From assembly GCA_934047225.1 (NCBI GenBank), contig OW204000.1, positions 18,680,001 through 18,744,000 on the forward strand: a stretch of DNA of 64,000 nucleotides, in the 5' to 3' direction. Positions within the stretch are counted from its first letter, which is position 1, and each line of letters starts with the position of its first letter. The position numbers and the translations under genes were made by a program. Under the pieces are notes generated by a model, which did no database searches, was not told the DNA's origin, and worked only from the letters and a program-made list of their open reading frames with translations. The stretch comes from Ypsolopha sequella (taxonomy: Eukaryota > Arthropoda > Insecta > Lepidoptera > Ypsolophidae). Shown in pieces: positions 1-11,200 of this stretch.

Positions 1-1268
1 CCAATACGATAACTCGTTCGTTATACGATAAGTTTATAGGATAGCGGATTGGAAATGCTAAATTCGATAAGACATGAAGGTAGGCTTGAAATTGCCTTTA
101 GGATTTGCCAATTTATTATGTATTTCACAGCAATATTGTGCAGAAATCGGTTCGGGTAATCTATAAGCCGTCAAGGGCAACGATATCTAAAAGCCTGTCT
201 CTGATATTATGTATTCTGTGGACTCAGCCCAAACTAATAAAACAAGACCCCTACGTAAATAAACATTTTGCAATTATTCGCAAGAATCAAAGAATTCGTG
301 TTTTACCCAAATGTGCTTCTTCACGTCTTTATTCTAGAGAGCAAGTTCTTTATTCAAATTATTACGGGATTTTTTAGCGATTTATTTAACTTCACTGCAT
401 TGAATTTATTTTGAAACATACAGATAATTTTCTGCTAAAAACAGTTTAATTTTTTTGGATAAGTATTGATTCGCAATGAAAAATATATCAAGTGAAAGGA
501 TTTAGTATTGTCAAGTTTATTATGGAAACAATATTTGTAAAATAGATTAAATAAACATTGGAAACTAATAAAAACACCTCGAAATCGCGCGTTTTCTGAG
601 CGGCCCGCTCGCACAGAGCAGGATAAACTAGTGTAAAATGAAAGCGTTAGAGCAGGACAGATTTCTCTGAATACCCTCGCCTTAAGTTTGCCATTAGTAT
701 GGGGGACAGGGTTTTAAAATTGACTTTACCTTTGTTCACAGTTGCTTAGCATGTTAACTATGTATTCCAGACAACATAAATACATGTAGGGGGAATGGGT
801 GATTGATTTCAACCCTTATACCCTTTGGCCATGGCCAGCATATTTTATTTGATTAGATTATTTTTGAAATAGGCGTCCAAAATCTTTTTTTAAATTTATT
901 TATTTGTCGATAATTTTTTATTATTTGATTTAGTTGAGATATAAATTATTATTTAAGTTATAGACAATTTTATTATTAAATAAATAAAATCCTTATATGG
1001 GTTCTGATCTAAATAAGCAACGCATTTACTTCCGCTTTTAGGAACCGTTAAAAATGTTGGCGTAAATTGCACACTTTCTGCCCGCTCAGTTCCCACAAAA
1101 AACGGAAAAACTGATCGTGATGTTCGGATAAGGATTATTTTAACGGATATTAGCACATATTTTCAGGTTTGTGTACCTAGGTTTCTGTAAAACTCTATTT
1201 TACAACAAGAATCAGTCAAAGAGAGCCTTTTTATGAACTTCATATTCTTGAAGTGCCTTGTCCTGCCC
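1..1268. other. Gene-free, AT-rich (Cyri downstream intron)
   Basis: Only a repeat relic at about 590-660 (GAGCAGGATAAAC...AAGCGTTAGAGCAGGAC), related to 23500-23600, is recognisable. Further Cyri exons were not found here. Confidence 0.4.
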
Positions 1269-1471
1269 CTCTATTCTGTCTCTTTAGTTGCCAACTGGAC
1301 TAGGTGCCTACGGAACTTTCAAAATTGCCATTAGTGGGTATTGAACTATTTACGAACTGTTTAGTCACTTCAAGTGCGAATATATCCTTAGACAATCGAA
1401 ATTCGATAGTATGTCTCAAATTTTGATGATAGACACCCAGTCCAGATGGCAACTAAAGATACATAATAGGC
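1269..1471. mobile_element. Foldback MITE, same family, eroded copy
   Basis: Shares GTTGCCAACTGGACTAGG and the CACCCAGTCCAGATGGCAAC arm; about 25 bp are lost internally. Confidence 0.65.
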
Positions 1472-1827
1472 CCTCTGGTGGGCTATCATTGCAGGCAGAT
1501 ATAAATATACAAGAATACACGTATTTATAGTGAAATTGATCACTTTGTTTACTTGAAACTTGTTTTTGATTGATTTTTAGTTTGTAATGCACTCTAATAA
1601 TAATAATGATTAAATATGTGTGTTCTCAAGACGTTTTTCGGAAAAATAATATGCTGGCGACGACACGACGACGTGGACACCTGACGATGACACCAACTCT
1701 ATTGACGATCGATGACACCAACTAAGGATCTAATAGCTAACAGCTAAGGATCTTGACTAATCAGGATGCCACTTCTGGATATGTTTTTATTTAAAAGGAT
1801 AAAACTACAATCATCATTAAAAAAATG

Positions 1828-1976
1828 GTTAAATGAAATTTTGATTGCAACTTTAGTACATTTTATATTAATAAAAAACTGACTTTTTGCGACTTTTCCT
1901 CGAATCCGTCCCTCTCACACTGAGGGTTTTTCGCATATATAGTAAACATTATATGCTAAAACATTTACAGATCGCC
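1828..1976 (-). mobile_element. TTAA-flanked element (family 1), fragment next to Cyri exon 2
   Basis: The 150-bp CGCC-TTAA end of family 1, TTAA at 1977-1980. Lies 3' of the Cyri exon 2 donor. Confidence 0.68.
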
Positions 1977-2068
1977 TTAAGCCCTGGAGATGCGGAACAA
2001 AATCTGACCTGAACAATATCAGCTTCAAAAATGATGGACAAAATTCAGCAGGTTTACTCAAAACTCAC

Positions 2069-2200
2069 TTTGTACTCGTCGAATTTAAGCACGAATTCTA
2101 GAATCTCGGCGAACTGTTTGACCAGGGCCTGCTGCTGCTCCAAGTGCTGTGTCGGACTCATGCCTCCTCCTACCAAGGATCCCAGCAAACGTGGAACTAC
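2069..2200 (-). CDS. Cyri: Cyri coding exon 2
   Basis: 44 codons, phase 0 at both ends: acceptor TTCCCAG before [13 protein letters not shown], and GTGAGT after ...LKFDEYK. The Cyri hallmark SPTQHLE is inside. No ATG-initiated frame exists for it, so simple ORF searches miss it; the plus-strand 63-codon ORF over it is a shadow. A TTAA-type transposon fragment ends 92 bp past its donor. Confidence 0.9.
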
Positions 2201-5200
2201 CTGGGAACAAAGAGAAAAATAGCTTTAGTAAAACTTTGTTTTTTTTAAAGAATTATTTTTGAGAATTTTAGACAATATACTGATTGTGATGTGGGTTGCT
2301 TATAAAAAAAGAATGGTCTGTCTCTGTCTGTCTACTCATCTGTCAAATCAGTCGGAAGCAAATTATTATAATTTTTTTCGATAGCAAAGGACACATTTCT
2401 AAACAGCCATTTCTCAAGTGATGTCACACGAAGGCAAATGAAAGTTGCAGCTTTTTCGTAAAAAAATTCATCATCATGAGGTTTTTTTGACTACAAATTT
2501 TAAAATACGGCTTATTAACCTAAATCTGGAAATAGTTTTCGAATTAACACACCTCAAAAAAAATTAATCGTAATTTTCTACAACAGAGTTAACAATTAAA
2601 CCAAAATCATAAAAAAATTACTTATTTTGCAATCTTTTGTTCGACTAACAATTGATCGTACTTGGAAAGTTGCAACACATATTATACATAAATTTACAAG
2701 TTTTAAATAGTTCGTCGAAGCCGCCATTTCGGATAATTATCCGGCAGCAACTCATAGCCTGTAATTTCGTTGTTATTTTTCCTTTACATCATACACAAGT
2801 TACATGGTAATTAACAGCACGTAAATAATGTAATTTCAAATTATCTAGTTGAAACACTTATATCATTGAGCTAATTAACGAGAGCTTATTTTGTCGCGAC
2901 ATCGTGGTTGGACACGAATTCTTTGTTTAATGTTTTAAGAACAATGTCAGGAAGTGATGGGAATTTTACCGATTAGAACCTTTTACCGCTTGTTTGAAAT
3001 TGGAACGAGTGCTGGCAATTATTTGGCATTGTTCTTTCCTGTTTTATCACACGGGCGTACTAGTAATAGGATCTGTTATATAAAATTGAAAAGCTAGAAA
3101 GGGACAACAATCACGGAAAAGACTGAGATGGCGCTCTACACACCTTTGTGTGCGCGTATCACTCACACGAACGCAATTGGATTGTGACAATCATGAACGG
3201 CACAAACAATATTGGTTTCGATAAGTGATCGCTTAATAATTAAGAGGCTATGCTAATTTCATTTTTGTCACTGTCACTCCAAGCGAAAAATCGCGCAGTG
3301 CGAGAGGGGCGGATTCAGGGCGAAAGCGAAAAATGTTAGTTTTATAATTTTTATAAAAAAACTAAAATAGCTAGAAAAATTTCAAACATCAAATCTCTTA
3401 GATATGTTGAAACACACCTAATAACATATGTTTGAGTTCTGTATATGGTTCCTTTTCGTCAAACGAGGAGAAAAAGTGTGTTTGAAGACCTCATTTCAAC
3501 AATTATTTCTATCGAGGAAAATTTATCCAAACATGTTTTCAAATTTCAAATCCCTAGATTATATAGTCAAGATGCATATACCAGAAACTGATTATAATTT
3601 TTCGTGTATTTCATGAAATACACAGAAAAGAAACACCTGTATTTTTTTCGCATATCGCGATAATGAAATGATTATGAAATCAAAATATTTCGCGTTTCAG
3701 AAACGTCAGATCAGCGGGTCTACCACGTAATTTTGATTTTCATCAACATCAACTTGAGATTGAAATTTGCCGTGCGTGCGACGACGCCCGCCTAATATGC
3801 CATCTCTTTTGCACGCGTTGAATTTCGCATGCATTTGCTTGAAGTTGATACAAATCAGAATGACGCGGTAGACCCGCTGTTTGGCATGTCTAAACGGCCG
3901 TTCATACTGTTTTGTGTTTGCAAAAACGTAACATCATGCAACGCAACTTTAAACGCAAATTTATTAATTTATTTATTTTATTGTTATTACAAAAACCACA
4001 GCCTTAAACATTTATAATCGTACCTAATATAGCCAATTCTGAAGGCTTTAATTTTAGTTTTAGTGCTGTCAAAGCTTAAATTTTTCCAAAGTTATTTAGC
4101 TTCTAGTCGTAACACTTATGAACTGTTTTGCAATGAAGAAAATTTAGTTTTGACAGCACTAAAACTAAAATTAAAGCCTTCAGAATCGGCTTTCATAACA
4201 TCAAAACTTATGCCAATTACGGTTTTACATTTTCTACAATAATACAGTTAACGAACATCAAAGAGCAAAAAGAAAAAATACATACATTTAAATACAGCAA
4301 AATAGTAATATTGAAAGGTTAGCGGTGTAGGATGTCAGAGTAAGTGTATGTGTGTGTGTATGGTAGGGTAGGGAACTAGGATAGAGGATGTTGATAATTA
4401 TTTGTTACGAATATAGTGTGCAGTCACATTCTTATTATATATCTATTTATTAAGTAGTTTGCTTATTACTAGCTTCTGATCCATAAAATAGATCGATAGA
4501 TGAGAAGGAGGTATTGTAAAGCCTCTGAGCCCTAAAAATTATGGAATTTTTTGCAAAATTTGCGTGGGTTACAGGTACATAAAACAATGTTGCATGTCTA
4601 GTCCGTTTAGAACATCAAATTATTTTTCCAGAGAATAAATTTTATATTAATTAATTAATTCCAGAGATTATCTCCTACACCCAACGTCACTCACAACCAT
4701 CTCTTTATGATTCAAGTGTTTCGTTTTTTTTTTTAATTTATTAATAATAATTATTATATTTTTATCGCTGGCAGAGCCGCGGGCACATCTAGTACACTAT
4801 AATGCTTAGTCTATGGTAATAGTTAGGTGGGCAACTGAACTGGGTACCACGGTCAGTCAAAGGACCCAGTTTATGGCTCAGGGTATTTTGCCCTCAATCA
4901 ACCCTTCCATAGAGGGCAATAATTACTACAAAACCGTGATTTCTGATGAAAAATTTACAAGCACCGGTAAGTGTTTAGGACAGTGAAGCAACGATTTTTG
5001 TTCGGTTTTCGATAGGTAGTTATTGAAATAAATCGGGCTATCTTAAATAATACCTACGTAAACGTGATTTACAGGTGTTAGAGCTAATGCCGGGCTCGAC
5101 TATGGAGGTACCACCATCTTACTTGGTGACCCCTCGAAGTTATTCGGGGGAGAGTAAGAGGACAGCTCATAGGCAAAAGACCAGGAGGCCCACCATGCCT

Positions 5201-8200
5201 GGGACCATTGGATGGCGGATATCCATCCCTAATAGCCGGGCCTTATATGGAACAGACTGGTGACGGGCAGCGGCGTCACTGGTGCGAGGGTTCCGGCACC
5301 GCGCTCACCAACACGCCTACCCAGCGTATGTGAGTATGGGCAATTCTTCCAGGATGACCGCCGGGAATGGCAAAGTCCTGGAAAGGCTCATGTCCAGCAG
5401 TGGACGAACTATAGGCTGATGGATGGAAACATTATTTGGAGTTGATACTTCCTGTAGACTGTTCGGCTTGATGAATCATACACGTTTATGTCAACGTTGA
5501 ATCACTGTAAGACCAAAAGTGGACGATTTTAGACGTCAGAGATCACCCGGACAGATATAAAACGATAGCTAACAAAAAGTGTGTCTGTTTCACGTATTTG
5601 AAACACGTGTTGGAGACAAAAATGATATATGGGGGCACAGCTTGCCGTAGCGAACTCTTACAAACGTATTTTATAGATACTGGCTGAAACTCAATACTGG
5701 AAAGCACTTTTTGCAAGCGGAATACCCCTCAAAATAATATTCTGTATAGTAAAATTAATGTAGTATATACAAATACAAAAATTATTAATTGAATCAAAAA
5801 AACATACAGAAGCACTTATCCAATAAAAACAATAGCATGCAATATGTTTTCCAAAATATAAAGATGTGCTTATTGTATCCTAAAACAATCTAGACAAAGA
5901 CAGTCCCTATCACTATCACCTACACTGACATAAAAGGCCGTCTCGAGAGTGACAGTTACCAAAAGCGGCTTACAGCATTTGGGATACTTTGATATGTTAA
6001 TAAATATATTGTATTTTACTTTTATAAACTTTATTTATTTCTTTTGTTTATTTATTAGTATTAAAACAATAAAAAAAATATTACTCGATATATTTCGGTC
6101 CTCGGTATGGGGCCGTCATGAGTCGAATGCAAAAAATATTTACAGATAAGTTAGTTATACGAGTATGTTAATAAAAAAGTAACAGTGACACTACTTACAA
6201 ATTTTAGTAACTTTTTTCTAAAAAAATTAAAAATAGGTTTCTCTACAGATGGTGTTGATTACTTTTGATATTATCTAATTACTGCTCTTTTTATATGTAG
6301 TATATGTATTTAATTAGGTATGTATTTTTATATTATTTATTTACATTTATGTTTATGTATTTTTTACTAAGTCTATGGTAAAGCAATTAGGTATATTTAT
6401 AATTTTTCAATGCATGTGCTCGTAAAGGCCCACTTTTTATGCATCAAAATCGAACAGAAAGTCGATTATTTTGCCCTAGGGCTTTATTATAATTTTTTTT
6501 TTATTTATTTACAATGGTTGGCTAACCTGCAGCCTTTCCTGTGTACCATAGACGTTATACTTTTTTTACACCGTTTAACGGCTATGGATACAGTCCTTTT
6601 GAGCCAATTATAATTTAAAGTTCACAAGATTATATTTGTTTTCATTTCCTCACACTATGCATTGAAAAACGTAGTATGATACACGGGCGTAAAAGCAATA
6701 AATTACTCGGTTACGTCAAAATTCAAAATTCAAAAAGTTTATTTTGCAAAGTAGGTATATATAATACACGTTTCACAAGTCAAATTTTAATCTTATAAAA
6801 ATATATGTAATAAAATAATAAATGTACATGAACTACTTAGATTAAATGTTTATTTACAATTAAAATTATAGGTAAAATATTATTATACAAGGTGAAATCC
6901 AATCAACCGCCCGAACCCATACCGGAGACCCGGCCAGGGACCAGGAACAAGGTTCAATGATCACCAACCGAGCCCCCAGCACGAATCCAGGCGGCCGACC
7001 AAATCCCATCCTATATACTACATAGTAATAGGTTACGTATATAAATACATGCCTACCTCCGCCCATTCGATTAGTCTTGCTAAGAAGAACGGGCAAGAAA
7101 CTTGGCAAGATCATGTCTTTTTTTTAACATAAACTTAAACTATACATTGAATTACTTATATCTACTTTAACCAAGGGATAAGAAAATACAAGACAGCAGG
7201 AATTCAGGTTAATGAAAAAAGAAAAACATATATATCTTTGCCTACCTGTCTCATACAGTCTATTTCCTTTTACAGTCTGTAATTAATTAATGTTAACTCT
7301 TAAGAGGAATCAAAAGTTAGGAAATTATATTAGTTAATTAAATTATTACCTACTATCATCAAAATCAGTATCACTATAACACCATGCTTCACCATCATCC
7401 AAATATTCATTTATTTTATAATATGCCTTTTTCAGTAGGCCCTGCTTAATATACTGTTTAAACTTATTCTCTGACAAAGTAAGGACCTCTTTTGGAAGTT
7501 TATTGTAAAATCTTATACCATGTCCTACGAAAGAGGTACTCACTTTGGCGAGTCTGATTTTTGGAAAAGCCAGTTTATACTTATTTCTGGTTTCCTTACA
7601 ATGTTGCTCACCAAGCCTCGGGAGAGACGCAACATTTTTTCTAACATATCTAATGACCTGGTAAATATATTCACAAGGAACAGTTAGTATATTGATTTCT
7701 TTGAACTTTTCTCTTAATGAATCCCGGTGCTTCATATTATAAATAGCCCGAATTGCTCTCTTCTGCAAAACAAAGACTGCGTCTGTATCCGCGGCTCTAC
7801 CCCATAACAGCATGCCGTATGACATAATGCTGTGAAAGTAACTAAAATAGACTAGTCTAGCAGTATCTACATCAGTAATTTGCCTTATGCGTCTAACAGC
7901 GTATGCGGCCGAACTAAGTCTACCACATAGGTTTTCTATGTGGGGACCCCACTGAAGACGAGAGTCTACCGTAATGCCCAAAAACTTAGTTTCGTTAACT
8001 AACTCCAGCTTGGACCCCTGCAAAAGCAAATTACAATCCACTTGAATAACATTTGGTAACGTGAATTTTATACATTTTGTCTTTTTTGCGTTTAAAACTA
8101 AATTATTTACAGTAAACCAATCAAGCACCAGCGATAAAGTTGTATTCGCGTCGTCAAGGATATCTTTACGTCTATTAACTTTAAAAATAAGTGACGTGTC

Positions 8201-11200
8201 GTCTGCGAATAGTACTATCTTAGTTAAGTCTTTAATTAAATAGGGAAGGTCATTTATGTAAATTAAAAACAGCAAGGGCCCCAATATGGAACCCTGCGGG
8301 ACACCCATTTTAACTAATGCTCCACATGATTTTACCCCATTAATGTCTACCTTTTGAATACGATCACTAAGATATGACTTCATTAACGCCAAAGATTTGC
8401 CCCTCACTCCGTAGTGATCTAATTTACATAAGAGTGTTTCATGATTAACGCAGTCGAAGGCTTTCGAGAGGTCACAAAATACACCAAATGCATCCTGCTT
8501 TTCTTCCCAAGCATCAAAAATGTGCTTAACTAAAGCAACTCCTGCATCTGTGGTTGACCTCCCTCTAGTGAATCCGTATTGTTCACAGTGAAGCAACTTA
8601 TTTAAATTAAAATGAAATAACAATTGATTAAAAACTATTTTTTCAAAAACCTTACTCAAAACCGGTAAAACTGACACAGGTCTATAGTTTGATGGGTCAC
8701 CGTTGTCGCCTGATTTAAAAAGGGGGATCAATTTACTAAACTTCATTAAGTCAGGAAAGATACCATCATCTACACATTTATTAAAAATTAATGCCAAATA
8801 AGGAGCTATTAAATCAATAACAGAACTTATAACTTTCACAGATAGGCCCCATAAGTCCTCGGTTTTTTTCAAGTTAAGCGATTTAAATGCTTTAATTACA
8901 GTTAATGAATTAATATGTTTAAAAGCAAATACAGAAAGACACTGCGGTACGTTATCTATTAAAAGATCCTGCGCAAGCCCAGGGCTTGAATTTAAATCTT
9001 TAGTTGTTAAGGACGGAATTTCAGTAAAGAATTGTTCAAAAGCATTCGCAACCTCTTTATCTCCCGTAACGACTTCATTGTTAATACTCAACTTAAGCTC
9101 GTTATCACGTTTCTTACTTTTGCCAGTTTCAGTATTTATGATGTTCCATACTGTTTTTACTTTGTTATCGGACCTTTTAAGTTTTTTATTTAAGTAGATA
9201 CTTTTTGCTTTTAAACACACCAATTTAAAGATGCGTGAGTAATTTTTCATGAATTCAGTAAATTTAACATTATTATTGTAGGACTTTATGTCGTATAATT
9301 CGTATAAATGATTTCTGCTTTTGTAAATACCTGGAGTCGCCCAGTCACTGAAGGTGATTTTACTTTTGTTAGAAAGTTTCTGCATCTTAAACGTATTTTC
9401 GAACTCTTTGGAGACTATGTTGAAAAGGTCTGTAAAGAGAGCGTTTGGATCGTCTTGGAGAAGATTAAAATGTGCTAATTTAACTTCTAGGCTTGCTTTG
9501 AAACAATCTACTTTGTGAGTTGTAATAGGCCTGCAAAAAGCTTTTTTGGGCAATTGATTTACGCTTTGTTTAATGGTTATAGTTTGGCCACTGTGATCGG
9601 ACTGCAAGCGGTTGATTACTTTATTGTCTGAATATTCGCAATCACAGAATATATTGTCGAGGCATGACGCAGTATCCCGAGTAATTCGAGTAGGCTCTAA
9701 GAACACATTAGACAAATTAAATGATTTGAATAAATGTATTAATTTTGAGCGCATAATCGATTTTTCTAGTAAATCTACGTTAAAATCTCCACATATAATA
9801 ACTTTTTTCTTGGCATCAAATAATAATTTTAAAACCTCTTCCATTGCTTTTTCAAAAATGCTGTAATCTTGTCCCGAGGGTCGGTAAACACAGAGGATAA
9901 TATATGTACTCATTTCTATGCAAGCTAATTCAATTTGATGTTCTACAGAAAGTTTTACAATGTCTTTTCTTTCCTTTGCTTTTATATTATTTTTTACAAG
10001 AATCATGTATCCACCTTTTTGTATTTTTAATCTATTGTAGCAGCTAAGAACACTAAAATTATTCACATTAAACTGCATATTATGTTCATGTAGATGGTGT
10101 TCGGTTACACACAAAATATCTGTTTTTGATTCCTCTAAGAACAACTCGATTGAAAGTATTTTGCCGAGAAAGCCGCCTTGTATATTTTGATGCACCAACT
10201 TTAATACAGGCAGCCCTCCCGTTGTCTTCAATTCTAAAAAGAATTTTTTACAATTTTGTTAGTACTTGTACTAACCGTGTCAATAGGGACAAAATTATGT
10301 AAATAATTAACATTACAAATACCATCAATTATAACAGGTATTGGAAAATTTTCTGTTACACACTTTGTAACAGATTCACTACATTCTAAAATGCATGCTA
10401 ACTTAGTAGCTAATTGTTTTTTATAATAATTTGCAAGGTACAAAGTACCTTCTGTCAAAGAAAAATTACGAATGTGGATATTCGTTTTAAAGTAGTGCAC
10501 TTTGTCACTGTGACACGCCGAGAAGTTGTGCATGCACATATTCAAATTATATAAATTAGTTTTTTGTGACCCTGTAAGTAATTCTGAATAAGGGAATTCA
10601 CAAATAATGATTTTTTTAACCCTAAGCTGTAACATTAGCTCGAGATATTTAATAAGGTCACTTTGTGTGATACCTGTACTATTTCCTATTAACAGAACAA
10701 TTGTAGTATTTAAATTATATTCCATTTTAAGCAAACGTTCTACAATTTGTATGAAAGATGCACCTGGCATGCAAATATTGGTGACTTTCTGCACAAGTTT
10801 ATTACCTAATAAGGGCCCTAAGTTTTTTCCAATAGTGTCTGTAAACACAACAGTATTTTGTCCTTGCGACGCCGAGGATCCAGTCGCTGACGCAGCAACC
10901 GACAAGGGCTCAGAGGGCTGAGGGGAAGAGCTCGGCGTGGGCAGCGCGTTAGACGTTGGTGCAGGATCTGACGCGGTTTCCACTGCAGGAGTGGATGATG
11001 GTTCTGCGCCATGACCGGAGCCTCGACTAAGACGAGCAGAACGGTGACGTTGCCTTCGACGGGTAGCCTTGCTCTTAGGTTGAGGTGTGGAGACCGGTGT
11101 TTTGGGACGCTGGTAACGCTGACAGTCCTCACCTCCGGACTCGGACGGGTGCACTGGCACTTCAGGAGAGCCTGGGGACACTTTCAGACCAGTGACAGAG

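Noticed and set aside
3428..3616. 62-codon ORF also found at 59015-59203 with strong amino-acid identity
   Set aside because: Both lie inside copies of the same TTAA family 2 element; identity reflects nucleotide similarity. The third copy is not open.
6866..7114. 82-codon ORF repeated at 30371-30619
   Set aside because: Part of the LINE 3' UTR shared by two copies; no protein features.
10818..11132. Arg/Pro-rich 104-codon ORF
   Set aside because: Alternative-frame shadow within LINE ORF1's GC-rich linker.
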